Part shown: positions 1 through 11,689 of the stretch, in pieces
Layout of the letters: every line of letters begins with the position of its first letter
Position numbering within the stretch: the stretch's first letter is position 1
DNA from: Dendrocalamus latiflorus
Taxonomy: Eukaryota; Streptophyta; Magnoliopsida; Poales; Poaceae
Assembly: GCA_017311315.1 (NCBI GenBank)
Contig: CM029610.1
Location: 4,893,126-4,957,125, forward strand
Length of the DNA stretch: 64,000 bases
Direction of reading: 5' to 3'
The notes under the pieces: model-generated
Database searches by the model: none
What the model saw: the letters and a program-made list of their open reading frames with translations, nothing else
What the model was told of the DNA's origin: nothing
Made by a program: the position numbers and the translations under genes

Positions 1-420
1 GCTTACAAAATAGCCTCCTCACTTCTATTACAAAGGGTCCTATTTATAAAGGGACAGAGAGAGATGAGTGAATTTACAATTGTGCCCTCAAGGCCTAGCT
101 TACTCCTAAAGGTATCTACGTCATTTGCCCCCATATGGGCCCTGCTACATTCGGGACTACGGGGTTGGTTTGTGGCTGGCGTTGGACTCTTGCGTACCTC
201 GTCCGGGGCCGGCCCTGGACCCCTCTGGGGTTGGCCTTGCAGACATCTCCCGGGGTTGGCTCTGGACTCCTTTGGGGTTGGTCTTGCGAACCTTGCCAAA
301 GTTGACTCGTGAGCTTGGCTCGGGGTAGACCTTTCAACAAGCACCGTTGCTTCGAAGTGGTCGTGGGCGCGAGATAGAGTGTGACCCTCCCCCAGTAGGG
401 ACAATGGTATCTGTAGATAA
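1..420. repeat. Unidentified repeat-like segment at window edge
   Basis: No gene is recognisable. About 165-300 contains a GC-rich, loosely repeated motif of the form ggggttgg(c/t)...(t/c)ctggac, in several degenerate copies. The open frames on both strands follow from this composition and resemble no protein I know. It may be the end of an LTR element that starts outside the window, but neither a terminus nor a target duplication is visible. Confidence 0.35.
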
Positions 421-512
421 CTTATCTGAAGGGTAAAGAACTACCCTTGATCCTCATGAATGTGACGATCTTTACAATTGTTACAAAATCGGTTCTTTGT
501 CTCTTCCAACAC

Positions 513-1580
513 AGGTTCAATTGTGCTGAGCATGGTACTTTGAGGCATGAAGAGAACATTGATGGAAGTACTGAGCATGTTCTTGGAGTTGAATCAGTGC
601 CTCGATCATCTTTACAGGACAAATCATTTCAGAATATCAGCAACCAGCAGCTTGATTCGAGTGATTCACCTTACCCAACCCCTTTGGTTCTCCGAGGTGA
701 CATGCAGACTCCAGGAACAATTTATACTGCATGCAAGGGGAGTATAAGGTCTGGAAAGCGTGCGAGGACCAGCAGACAATTCATCTGTCCTGTCCTGAGA
801 CCTATTGAGAACAAACTACAGTGGGCAGAACTGAGAGATGACTCCTCTCCTGTGCTGTCATCCAATCCTCCAAAAAGAAGATACTCGAGGGCAGGTTCTA
901 TAGAGAAACATGAGCAGACATTTCCAACTCAATGACTACGAAGACAGAGCTATCAAAATCTGCACCATTTTCATTTCATGCCGACAATGCAGAGCAAGCT
1001 GAAGAAGTGACGTCTCCAAAAGAACCAAAGAATCAGAATGCCAACAAACAGCTATTAGATGGTGGAGAGCTATTGAAAAACAATTCAGACTACGCATAGC
1101 ATGGTATTTCAAGCCTGTCTTGTTGGCTTAAGAAAGTGACATTGAGGGCAACGTGGGGAATCATCCATGCTACGGGAGAAGTGATTTCATAGATGTGCCC
1201 ATCTTTGCAGTTTCTGGTCTGAATTGGGACAATGACAATCCTTTTTCTTGAAAACGCAAGAGGTTCGCATTTCATTCATTAAGAAGATTAGAGTTATAAA
1301 CATGGCGTAAAAACCATGGGAGAAACCGAGAGGACTAAATGACAATCCTACGTCAGTGTTGCCCAAGGCTTGGGATGGTAATGGAATTCCTAACACAGCA
1401 ACCAAGTACAAGGAGGTATACTTTCATCTAATGCTTTCCTTACCTCGCACTTATTTATCCGCACAACTTACTCTAGTGCTTTGCTGTTACCAGGACCAGA
1501 AAGTCAGTTAGCATGCCACGCCGTTTGAGGAAAGGCTGTTGAAAGTTTTGTCCAATGAGAAACCACACCATCAAAGATCT
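513..1580 (+). pseudogene. JASON-like gene, decayed 3' portion
   Basis: The segment resembles the C-terminal half of plant JASON-like proteins, a family named after the Arabidopsis protein that acts in male meiosis II spindle organisation. An acceptor (ctcttccaacacag) precedes 513. The reading frame carries the family landmarks in order: YPTPLVLRGDMQTPGT and FICPVLRPIEN near 690-810, then SSLSCWLKK near 1103-1130, PKAWDGNGIPN with TKYKE near 1360-1415, and HATPFEERLLKVLSNE near 1512-1560. The copy is broken. The frame stops at about 933 and homology resumes in another frame, TAG interrupts the frame at 1097-1099, and TAG stands at 1509-1511 where I expect Trp before HATPFEER. The upstream exons lie outside the window or are lost. 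A solo LTR has landed just downstream. The family assignment comes from remembered motifs. Confidence 0.72.
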
Positions 1581-1847
1581 CCTGCTTATGGTTTCACCAA
1601 ATGCAGTCGTTATTTATATAGTCTTATGGTGGATATCAGATTTATTGATTCGGCTTTTTGGACAAAACGTAATTTACAACCAACAGATTCTTACAATTAA
1701 TATTCACATCATGATCATTGTACCAGGAAAATCAGTGGAAAGCGGATCCAACTTGAGGAAAACACCGAGTAGAGAGCCTTGCATCTGCTTCCTCATGAAT
1801 GAACTGCCCGAGCCACTCGTCTTCTCAACTACATATCATTTGCAAAT

Positions 1848-4815
1848 TGAAACAACCAAAATTTTTGCCAAAATTTGAATTTTAGCTCAATTTCCAAATC
1901 CAATTGCAAAATCCCAATCTTGACCCTAATCTGCACTCATCTCAAAGCACCTTAGCCCTTAACCCTGTCATAACGGCGTGAACGGGGGGAGTTACAGCCG
2001 GCACTGTTCACCCACGGTAATTTGCCGCCGCTGCCGTTTCTTCTCGTCGCCGCCTCCTCTCGCGCCTTCCAGTGCCCGCGCCTCTGCCATCCAGCTGCCA
2101 CGCCGTACCCCGTCACCCCCCTACCCGCTCCAGGCACTTGAGTGCTCCCGCTCTCACGGCCGACGTCCTCTGAGCCAGCTTGCGCGCCTCCCCTCTGCCA
2201 CCCTTGACCGGTGCCTCTCACAGTCGACCTGCGGCCTCTGACAGCTTCCTTGACCGCCGCTCTCCTTCGCCCCGAAGCCAGCCCGGCCATCTTGAGCTCC
2301 AAGCCGAGGCGCTAGAAAAATCTCCACCACCGCCCTATCGCTGGTAATCCCGAAAAGCCCCAAATTGAAGCCCTAGAGCAATGTCGACCTTCCCCTTCTC
2401 CTCATTCCAATTCCCTCCGCCTCTAGCATCCCCATGACCATAGAAACCCTCCCCAACCTCCACCTTGAGCTCCCAACCATCCCTCTTCCCCGGCACCGTG
2501 AGCTACCCCATAACCGAAACCGGCCACCGTGGCCAGCTCAACCTGGACATCCCGAGCTTCGGTCGACCCTTCCCCAAGCTCCCCTGAACCCTAGTGATGC
2601 TCAAAAGCCATCCCAATTGCCCTAGGAAGCTTCCACTCGCTCGCAACTTCAAAAGAACCGTGAGAAGAGAGGAGCTCGCCGCCGGCGAACGCCGCCTCCG
2701 CCGGCCTTCCAACCACCCAAAACGGACTCCCCTCACTCCCAGGAACCCGACGGTACCCTCAGTTTGCGTCGCAAAACTCTGGAGCTCCGCCGCCACTCGC
2801 CGCCCGTTGCCCCTGCTCCTCTGCGCGCGCGGGAACGCGGTGGAGAAGAAGAACAGTGCCCCTGGGCACTGTTCACCTGACCGGCTGGCCGACTTGGCTG
2901 GGCCAAGCCCGCGCGCCCCACGCCCGACCGCCCGCGCCAGGCGCGCCCGCTCGCGCCGCCCGCCCGCGTCCGACCCGAGCCGCCCCGGCGCGACTCAGCC
3001 AGACCCCATCGGCCGCGCCCGTTGCGTCGAATCTGAGCCCGACCAACGCGGTTCGACTGAGTCAGCTCGCCCGAGCCCGAGGAACAGTACCGAGCCCGAG
3101 GAACAGTGCTAGCCCAAAACCCAAAAATGCATATTTATACTCCCCGGATCCGTTTCAAGCCCGCCAACCCAAATCCAAGGCCCAATTGCCCATATAGCCC
3201 TCCTATAACCCAATATCCTCATTTTAATGGAGTTTTTCGGATTTTCTTTATTCTTTTATTTTCTTTATTCATTGCTCAACCCTTCGGGCATGAATTAATT
3301 TATTTTGTTTGCTTTGCGATAGCCTCCGGAGTCGACATTCAGCAGGAGCCGGAAGGAGAAGTCCAGGCCCAGGTCCAACCCACTGAAGAGTACGAGTTAG
3401 TTGAAATCACCGATCCGCAAGGCAAGTCGCACATATTTTTGAACATATTGATCCTACATTTCCCGAATTATTTATCTACATGTACTTTCATTATGTTATT
3501 TTCATTCTGTTATTTTATGTACAATAAATGCTTAGAATGACATGATATTAGTTATGTCCTACCACCCGAAAAGCCCAGTTTAACTTGATGGCCATATTCA
3601 CCTTGACAAACCTAGTTACATAAAATATAAGATTGATCATATCATTGTAGTTAGGGACATCACATATTTATACTGTTAAGATCTGGTGTTGGTCGAGAGT
3701 TTTGGACAGTTGGAAATAGGATAAGTGAGGACCGCAGAGATGGATCCGAGGATCCTTATCCTATGGTGGAGGCTGGTTGTGGATTGGTGGCAGTACAGTG
3801 TGTACTGAATATGGGTTTGTGTGTGGTTGATGCCTCAGTTAAAATGTAAGGACTAGACCCTTATGCTGAGTAACGGACATAGTAATCGCCCAACCACAAG
3901 CGTTGATTTGGTCAATCTTGACTTATTCAAACCTGGCTTAGTAGCTGCTCAACTTCAATTGAACCTCTGCAACTGGAAAGGGGGAGTCAGAGGGTGAGTC
4001 TGTATGGGAGGTGGTTAACCATACAACTGTAGGACTGCGATGAGTCGGACGAGATTCGTGGGGTCATCCGAGCTCATTGAGATTAACACCTACTGGGCGG
4101 AGTCTATATAAAGAATTGAGCAGTGAACATCCTTGTTGTCTTAACTCTTTAGCGGGAGTTAAGGGATCTTGTGGGTAAAGCAGGGCAGCTTTGCAAAGTC
4201 ATGACAAATAGTATTCGAATACGCCGTGCTTCCGGTAAACGAAGCTGTGTTTAGTGGGTGAATCCAGTATCAAGGCATAAGTAGCTTTGGAATGGTTTGG
4301 TAATATTGAGTAATGATAATTAAGCTTGAGAAAACCCCATTTACCTTAATGAAGTCCATTTTAAAGGCTTTCAAATGGTTCCAACTAAAATAGCATCCAC
4401 ATAAAATAATAGACTTGAATCCCCTTTACTTGATAATCCATGCATGTAGTTATGGATAAGCTCCGTGTGACTTGCTGAGTACGGTAGTTGTACTCATACT
4501 TGCTAAAAACATAAACAGAAACAGCTAATATCGAAGAGGCTGGAGAAGGCGAGGAGGTGATTCTGTACGAGGTTGATGAAGCGTGGAATTAGGATCGTTC
4601 TTCGCTTGAGCTTGCCTGTGGTTTCTTTTGTAATGTGACTAAGGGCAGTTGACCCTACTGTGACTCTTGGCTTTCGCCTCTATATTGTAATAAAGTTCGC
4701 TTTTGCTCTTAAGCTTGTGATGGCAATGTTATACACTCGTTGGATAAACTCGCAGTTGAACAGTCCTGGGCAGCTGCGAGGGTTTCATAACACTCCCGGA
4801 AACAGGGGTGTTACA
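1848..4815 (+). mobile_element. Solo LTR of a long-LTR retrotransposon
   Basis: The 2,968-bp block begins TGAAACAACC and ends GGGGTGTTACA. It is flanked by the identical 5-bp target duplication CAAAT at 1843-1847 and 4816-4820. The expected 5' end is TGTAACA, so the third base appears mutated. No internal domain or second LTR is present, which fits LTR-LTR recombination. The first half (about 1980-3110) is very GC-rich. A TATA-like atatttatac lies near 3128, and AATAAA lies at about 4689 near the 3' end. Open frames inside the GC-rich part are compositional. The size suggests a Ty3-gypsy-type LTR, but the family was not tested. Confidence 0.85.
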
Positions 4816-4912
4816 CAAATCGGGTGTCTGAACTACATTCTTGTCAACTTTGTTCTACACTGTTGCTTAAACCAATCCATAGCTGTCAACTAAAGCTGTT
4901 TTTTTTGCTTCT

Positions 4913-5461
4913 TGTTGTATTTTGTGATCCAAATCTAATCGGGTCCGATCACTGCTGGTCTTTTCGACCACTTAGGAAGCAATGCAAACTGATCAGAGGT
5001 TATAGTTTGGATCATTTTCGAGTCCGTAATAGACTCTGCACAAACTTGCATCGAACGTGATGCTCTAAGGTGCATGCACCGACTAGAGTTAGATGTAGCA
5101 AATCGAGGTGCTTCTGACTACAACTCTACACCATTATCTTCTGAGACTCTTCGAGCGGGGTGCTCTTTATCTTCCAGATGGTTACTATTCCAGTTTTTTA
5201 TAGGTCTCTATTTCATTGCTGACTTAGACTATGTTCCTTTCTTCGGTAAGGACTCTGATCCCTAGCCTATATATGTATCCCTACAATCGCATGGTCAATA
5301 CATGCTAAAGTTTTTTATGCTTGTAACTTCTCATATAGTGATTTCATCGATTGTGCGTCTGTAGTTTTTCACCTGAAAGGGTTTTCCCCGTTAAAATCTC
5401 TGTCTCAAGTTCTTGATTGTTTTCATTGTTTTTCGTGTTTTGTCTTGTCGATTTCGTAACA
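4913..5461 (+). repeat. 5' LTR of the copia element
   Basis: It starts TGTTGTATTTTGTGATC and ends TTTCGTAACA. It aligns along its length to 11118-11684 with many substitutions, which marks an old insertion. Identity was estimated by eye only. Confidence 0.88.
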
Positions 5462-5463
5462 AG

Positions 5464-5475
5464 GGGTATCAGAGC
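5464..5475 (+). other. Primer-binding site (tRNA-iMet type)
   Basis: The sequence gggtatcagagc lies two bases after the LTR end. It matches the usual plant copia site TGGTATCAGAGC except for the first base. Confidence 0.85.
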
Positions 5476-5539
5476 ACATTCTTTGCCCATATCAATATAG
5501 GGTACTGCTTGATCGAGATAAGAATTTTCTCGTGGTAGA

Positions 5540-6245
5540 TGAAGATGCAATCTATTGTAGCACAACTCGATTTGGATGATATGTTATTGGAAATTGACAA
5601 TATACCTTCTGCACGGTCCGCCGAAGAGAAACAAAGAAGAGATCGTAAAGCCATCTCTTAAATTCATCTTTATCTATCTAACAATATTCTCTAGGAGGTC
5701 ACAAAAGAGACCACCGCTGCTGCGTTATGGCTAAAGATAGAACAGATCTACATGACCAAAGATTTGATCAGTAAGATGCTTGTGAAGCAGAGTCTTTTCT
5801 AGCTCAGATTGGCATAAGGCAGATCTGTGTTGAACCATTTGACCACTTTTAAAGATATCGTCACCGATCTTGAAGCAATGGAGGTCAAATACATGAAGTT
5901 TTAGGTCTTATTCTACTCTGCTCACTACCAGTTTATTCTCTACGCTCAGAGACCCAATCCTTCATAATCGAGACACCCTCACTCTCAAGGAGATTTACGA
6001 TGCTCTGCATGCAAAGGAGATGCTAAAAACTATGGTGTCAGGCGAAGGCTCAAGTTCGCATGTAGAAAATTTATCTGTTTGTGGAAGACAAACTGAGATA
6101 TGTCTGACTAGGGATTTTAGGTGTAAGAGCAAATTTGAGTCTGTTCTAAGTTAAAGAACAAGAAGTCATGTTATTATTGCAAGCAAAGTGGTCATGATAT
6201 GAGTGCTGGAAACTTCAGAACAAGGAGAAAAAGAACATTAGTTCC
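5540..6245 (+). pseudogene. copia gag remnant
   Basis: A frame opening near 5540 reads MKMQSIVAQLDLDDMLLEID and continues through a typical copia gag (UBN2-like) region ending in a CCHC knuckle, CYYCKQSGHD, near 6169. It is interrupted by several stops, for example TAA at about 5658-5660. It encodes the nucleocapsid-type protein of the element and is not functional as read. Confidence 0.72.
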
Positions 6246-6679
6246 AAGAAAGATCAACAAGATGAAGAAGTCAAAGCAACCATTGTTACTAAAGAAGGTT
6301 CCAAAATAGATGTCCTTGTTGCCTTTACTGGTGATCCCAACCGACGATGAGTAGATTCTTGTTTGTTAACTATGAAGCGATCCCGAGTGGATTAGTGTTG
6401 ATAGAAAATAATACTTCTTGCAAGATTTCAAGCATTGGTTCTATCCAGATCAAAAGATTTGATGGCACCATTAGAACCCTATCGGAAGTTCGACATATTC
6501 CAAGCTTGAAAATGAGCCTTATCTCATTGAGTACTCTTGATGCTAGATGGTACAAGTTTTCAGGTGGAGGTGGAGTCCTAAAGGTCTTCAAAGGTGCTCT
6601 TGTAGTGATGAAAGGTAATAAATTTATATCATCTTTAGGGCACTACTCTGGTCAGAACCACTGCTGTTTCTTCGACCAG

Positions 6680-8699
6680 ATTGTCTAATACCGATCGGAA
6701 TAATCTATGGCACATGCGTCTAGGGCACACGAGTAAAGCTGGTTTGAAAGAGTTATGCAAAACACGTTTACTTAATGGTCAAGGGGTCAATCAGTTGAAG
6801 TTCTATGAGTATTATGTCTTTGGCAAGCAGAAGAGGGTAAGTTTCAACACTGCTACTCATTCTTCAAAAATCATATTGGATTATGTTCACTCTGATTTAT
6901 AGTGAGAATCCTATTTTCCTTCTCTTGGAGGCACAAACTACATGCTGATCATCATAGGTGACTATTGAGAACAATATAGACATACTTTATCAAGCACAAG
7001 TGAGATGTGGTCAAGATGTTCAAAGAGTAGAAGATCATGATAGAGAAACAGACTGACAAGCATGTAAGAAACTCCGAATAGATAATGGCTTGAAGTTTTG
7101 CTCAGGAGAATTTAAAACATTATGCCGATCGGAAGGTATCGCAAGACACTATACTATTTCAAGTACAATAGCAGAATGGTATAGCCGAACACATGAATAA
7201 AACTATCATAAAATATGTATATTGTATGCTATCAAAATTAGGTCTATCAAGGAGTTTTTGGGCTAAAGCCGCTTCCATTTCATGTCATTTGATCAGCTGG
7301 CCACCAAACACTGCCATAAATAGAAATACTCCAATTGAGAAGTGGTCAGGTTCTCCCGCTGACTACTCGAATTTGAAGATTTTTGGTTGCCTTGCTTATG
7401 TCCAAGTTAATAATGGGAAATTAGAGCCAAGAGCTATTAGATGCGTCTTCTAGGCTATAAATTTGGTGTGAAAGGTTACAAATTATGGAATCCTAAAACT
7501 AGAAAGGTGGTTGTAAGCAAAAGTATTAGATGAGTCTGCTCTGATGAAAGACAATACGACCGATGCTGATCTCACAAAGCAGCAAAAGACCAGTGTCAAT
7601 CTAGAGCACGTTATTGATTCAGGATTCTCACCAGATACCGACAAAGAAAAATCACAGGAAGTCCCTATTCAATATCCGACCAGTAGTCATCCAACATGAA
7701 CTGATCGAAACCAACAATGCATTGTAACTGATCGGGTAAGGGGGACTATTCAGCCTCTAAGGAGGTTAATTGAAGAAGCCAATATTGTGGCTTATTATTT
7801 CAACGTGGCAGTTATCAGTCAGAGAGGTGGATAGCTCCCATGCACGAGGAGATGGAATCTCTCGAGAGAAACTCTACTTAAGAGCTGATCGAGCTCCTAA
7901 TTGATAAGAAACCCATACACTGCAAGTAGATTTATAAGAACAAGGAAGGCATATCACTGACCGATCAAGTTAAGTATAAGACAATGCTCATTGTAAAGGG
8001 ATAAGCCAAATCCCAAGTAGTAATTTCATAGAAACTTTCTCCCCTGTAGTAAAGTATAGTTCCATTCGTACTACTCAACATTGTGGCTATACCTGATTTT
8101 GAGCTTGAGTAACTGGATGTTAAAACCATATTTTTACATGGAGAATTGGAAGAAGACATCTATATAGAGTAGCCAGAAGGTTTTGTCGTTCCAGGAAAGG
8201 ATTTTTTGCTTACAAATTAAAGAAGCCTCTTTATGGGTTGAAGCAATCACCCAGACAATGATACAAGAGATTTGACTCATCTATGATCTCTCAAGGGTTC
8301 AAGAGATCTGACTATGATAGTGGTATTTATTAGAAAACTGTCAATAGTTTAGCTATCTATTTGCTCCTATATATCGATGATATGCTGATTGCGACAAAAG
8401 AAAATCTAAAATTTAAAAGCTAAAGATATAATTGAGAAGTAAATTTGAGATTAAAGATCTTGATGCAGTAAAAAAGATTTTTGGTATTGAAATCATTAGA
8501 GACCGATAGTTTGGAAAACTATACCTAAGTCAGAAATGGTATATTGAAAAAGTTCTTTATCGCTTCAATATGCACAACGCCAAACCGATCAGTACACCAT
8601 TAGCTACACATTTTAAGCTCTCTTCAGCATCAATTCCATAAATAATTCAAGAAATTAAATATATGTCAAGTGTTCCATATGCAAGTGCAGTCGGGTCAC
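6680..8699 (+). pseudogene. copia pol remnant (integrase and reverse transcriptase)
   Basis: The N-terminal zinc-binding integrase signature is visible as LWHMRLGHTSKAGLKEL near 6705-6755. Core integrase follows (VHSDL near 6885, then a decayed catalytic region with GIARHYT and QQNGIAE-like motifs near 7137-7185), and then a region matching NKTIIKYVYCMLSKLGLSRSFWAKA. Reverse transcriptase pieces include YIDDMLI near 8374-8396, the copia form of the YVDD active site, and ending SVPYASAVGSL at 8669-8699. Multiple stops and frameshifts break it. At 8699/8700 it is abruptly replaced by an unrelated sequence beginning TGTAACATCC. Confidence 0.82.
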
Positions 8700-9689
8700 T
8701 GTAACATCCTAAAAATTTGAATATGGGAAATGTGTAGCCCTTGGTTGTTTTGAAATATATTTTCTTGATATTTGAAAGTTTTGTGGATTTTCTTTGGTTT
8801 GTGATTGAGGTTCTAACAATTGAAGATTAATTATGAAGAATGGAACTAATGAAAAATCATGAAGGAAATAGGAAAATAATAAAAAGAACATTTGGGCCAA
8901 TTCTCAGCTAGGCCTAGCCGGCCCAGGTAGACCCATTTCCTTTCCCCCTCTCCCCTAGCTTTGACCAGGGCCAAAGCCATTCCCGGCCTCGCCATCGCAG
9001 CCCACAGTCCAATCCCGCCGTAGCAGCCCACCTTCACAACCGCACCTCCTTCGGACCGGCGGTCGAAGACATGCTCCTGCACTCGCGTCACTGGGACCCA
9101 TCCCTCCTACTCCCCATGACCGCGCATGTCACTTTTTACTGCCCGGTAGCATCACTCTGTCGCGTCGCTATGCCACGGTGACCAACACTTTGACCGCGCC
9201 ATCGCGTCGTTCGGGCATCGATTTCACCCGCCACCAGCTCGCCCGGCCGCCTTCGTCAGCTGCAGTGCGCTCCTGCTCCCGTCACTTTCCCTGTTCCGGG
9301 CGTCACCATGCCTGCGACTGCATCAGCTCGGCGTCGATCGCCCTATGGCCGTGTGCCTGCGCCTGTCGTCTCCGCGCCTACCCCGCACGGCCCTGCCACT
9401 CCCGTCTCCATTCCCATGCCCTGCGCGCGTGTCGCCCGTCACCCACACCCTGATCCGTAGTCGCGTCTCAGGCGCTGTACCTGCTCCTCTACCACTCCAT
9501 TGCTTCAACCGCTCAACTGCCTTCTATCGCCACCGCTTTTTCCGTGGCTATAAAGCCTCGCCCGGGCTTCCGATTGCACCACACCACTCCACTGAGCCTC
9601 CCACTTCAACGAATTGGCCTCTTGATTAATTGAACTTTGGTGTTGTGAGTCGCCGTAGCCTGTAGTCCTCTGTTCTGCCGCTCGCCGCC

Positions 9690-10745
9690 GCCCGCACGTG
9701 GTCGAAGCCACAGCTGCCGTGGTCGAAATAGTGATCGCAGTAGAAGTCGTGAGGCCTAGTAGTGGTCGAAGAGCTACTGTAGTAGCCATGGTCGAAGAGT
9801 CCGTGGTCGTAAAAGAGACTTGGTCGTGAAATAGTCATTTACGACCATACGGTCGAAGCTACGACCATGTGGTCGAAGCCACGACCACGCGGTCGTTATG
9901 GGTGCAAACGGAACGGATACGGACAGATATTGTTCATTCCGTATCCTTTTTCATATTTTTTGTCGGAGTCGGAGTCGGACACGGATAGTGCCGGATACGA
10001 ATACGAATGCGGATATTCTCGGTCACGAATACGGAGTGAATACATGTCGCTCCGAATAGTTTCGGTCACGAATATTTAATCGGATAATGTGCAAAAGTAA
10101 ATTCCACATGGTGACAGGGACAAGTTAAGCAACTAGTAAATTCTAGCTAGCAAAGTAGTAAGTAAATGATAGAGGCTAGTTAAATAAGTAGTAGCTAACT
10201 AGCTGTATGTCACATGGTTCAAAAGTATGAATTGCCCATAACCTAGTAGTCACGTACATCACTAGTTCATTTAACTTCATTACATTTAGCAAATGATTCC
10301 ACAAGGCCTTCGTATCCGGTATTTGGTATCTGGAGAGGCCATGTATCCGACTCCGTTTCCGTATCCGGTAACTATCCGAAAAAATACCCGAATAATTCCG
10401 TATTAGTCGGGTAATACTTTTTCTGAATCCGTTTCTGTATCCGACAAAAAATATCCGACTCCGTTTCCATATCTGAAAAAACCACCGGATATCCGAAAAT
10501 TTGCTCCGAATTGTATCCGAATTAAAATGGACGGACGGTCGGTCGGGAAATATCTGCTCCGTTTGCACCCCTAGCGGTCGAAGCTACGACCACGCGATCG
10601 AAGTTACGACCACGTGGTCGAACTCACGACCACGTCGTCATTTACGACCATGCGACCGGACACTTGGCCACGTTTAATTTTCGTAGTCGTAGCTCCCTAC
10701 GACCACTCAGTAGTTCCCTACGACCACTCAGTGACCCTTCCGACC
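9690..10745. repeat. Self-complementary minisatellite around ggtcgaagctacgaccac
   Basis: Degenerate units of about 20 bp built from ggtcgaagc(t/c)acgaccac recur from about 9698 to 9896 and again from 10574 to about 10745. They are interrupted by a 677-bp hAT insertion. Because GGTCG and CGACC alternate, each pair of units can fold back as a hairpin. Confidence 0.8.
9897..10573. mobile_element. Non-autonomous hAT element
   Basis: The 677-bp element has terminal inverted repeats TATGGGTGCAAACGGA (left) and TAGGGGTGCAAACGGA (right, read inward). The flanks GCGGTCGT (9889-9896) and GCGGTCGA (10574-10581) match at 7 of 8 bases, as expected for a hAT target duplication. The interior near both ends is rich in short degenerate gg(a/t)tacgga-type repeats. 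No transposase frame is present. Confidence 0.85.
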
Positions 10746-10764
10746 ACTTACATTGAGCATTATG

Positions 10765-10990
10765 GAAATACATCTTGCACCAACATTTTCTGTGATAGTC
10801 AGAGTGTTATTTGTTTTACAAAAGACTAAATGTTTCATGAGAGAATAAAGCACATTAAAGTTAGATATCACTTTATCCGAGTAGTTATTACATAAGGTGT
10901 TATTAAAATTTGCAAGATTAATACTCATGAGAATCCAGCTGATATGATGACAAAGCCAATTTCTACTGCTAAGTTTGAGCTCTGATCAAA
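10765..10990 (+). pseudogene. copia RNase H tail
   Basis: The frame reads IFCDSQSVICFTKD, then HERIKHIKVRYHFIR, then THENPADMMTKPIST, the classic order at the C-terminus of copia pol (RNase H active-site Asp, then HTKHIDVRYHFIR and DMFTKPL-like motifs). TAA and TAG codons interrupt it. It continues the pol polyprotein that was cut at 8699. Confidence 0.88.
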
Positions 10991-11117
10991 CTTGTTTGGC
11001 ATTATTCATTGGTCCTTTCGAACGATTGACGTATAAGAGGTATTCTACAATTACATTGAGAAGTTGTTCAGTTCTCTCTCTTTTTGCTATAGGAGGAATT
11101 TAGTTCAAGGTGGATGT

Positions 11118-11684
11118 TGTTGTATTTTGTGATCTGAATTTGGTCGAGTCTGACCATTGATGATCTTTTCCGACCTCTTGAAGAATTCACCAGGAACCAA
11201 TGCAAACCGATCGTAGGTTATGATTAGGATCATCTTTGAGTCCATAATAGACTTTGCACTGACCTGTATCAGACGTGGTGCTCTAAGGTGCTCACGCCGA
11301 CTGGAATTAGACGTGGCTATTTGAGGTATTTTCGACTACAACTCTACACTCTTATCTTCTAAGACTCTCTGAGCGGGATGTTATTTTTTGTCTCCGAGAA
11401 GGTTACTGTTTTAGTTTTCGATATGTCTCTATTTTATTACCGATTAGGACTCTGTTCCTTTTTTCATTAGGGACTCTCATCTCTAGCCTATGTATATACC
11501 CTATAGTCGTACGGTTGACACATGCCAAAGTTTCTCGTACTTGTAACTTCTTCTCATATAGTAATTTTGCCGATTGTACGTCTGTGATTTTTCACCCGGA
11601 AAGATTTTCCACGTTAAAATCGTTGTCTCATGTTTTTTATTGTTCTCGATTGTTTTTCGTGCTTTGTCTATGGATTTTGTAACA
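11118..11684 (+). repeat. 3' LTR of the copia element
   Basis: It is homologous to 4913-5461, starts TGTTGTATTTTGTGATC and ends TTTTGTAACA. The start could instead be 11115 because of a GTT repeat. Confidence 0.87.
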
Positions 11685-11689
11685 CTCCT

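Larger units (their letters stand above)
8700..10764. mobile_element. LTR-like insertion inside the copia RT
   Basis: The sequence changes from copia RT to TGTAACATCCTAAAAATTTG, an LTR-style start, after the 5 bases GTCAC (8695-8699). A GC-rich section (about 8930-9640) with a TATA motif ctataaagcc at about 9549 and a minisatellite follow. Copia protein similarity resumes at about 10765. No matching GTCAC or ...ACA terminus is visible on the right, so the 3' end seems to have been lost together with part of the host element. It is probably a truncated solo LTR. Confidence 0.6.
4913..11684 (+). mobile_element. Degenerate Ty1-copia retrotransposon with nested insertion
   Basis: A copia element is bounded by two related LTRs (4913-5461 and about 11118-11684), with near-matching 5-bp flanks CTTCT (4908-4912) and CTCCT (11685-11689). 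A primer-binding site complementary to initiator tRNA-Met follows the 5' LTR. The domain order is copia-type: gag with a zinc knuckle near 6169, a GAG-pre-integrase and integrase region about 6680-7490, reverse transcriptase about 7780-8699, and an RNase H tail at about 10765-10985. The interior is full of stops and frameshifts, so it cannot be autonomous. At 8700 the RT is cut by another repeat, and the protein resumes only at the RNase H motif, so part of RT/RNase H has been lost. Confidence 0.9.

Noticed and set aside
2503..3197. Several frames of 90-170 codons
   Set aside because: Located in the GC-rich half of the 1848-4815 solo LTR, with no domain similarity and overlapping on both strands.
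9690..10745. Spaced repeats that superficially suggest a CRISPR-like array
   Set aside because: Units are degenerate, contiguous and self-complementary without uniform unique spacers, in a plant nuclear context.
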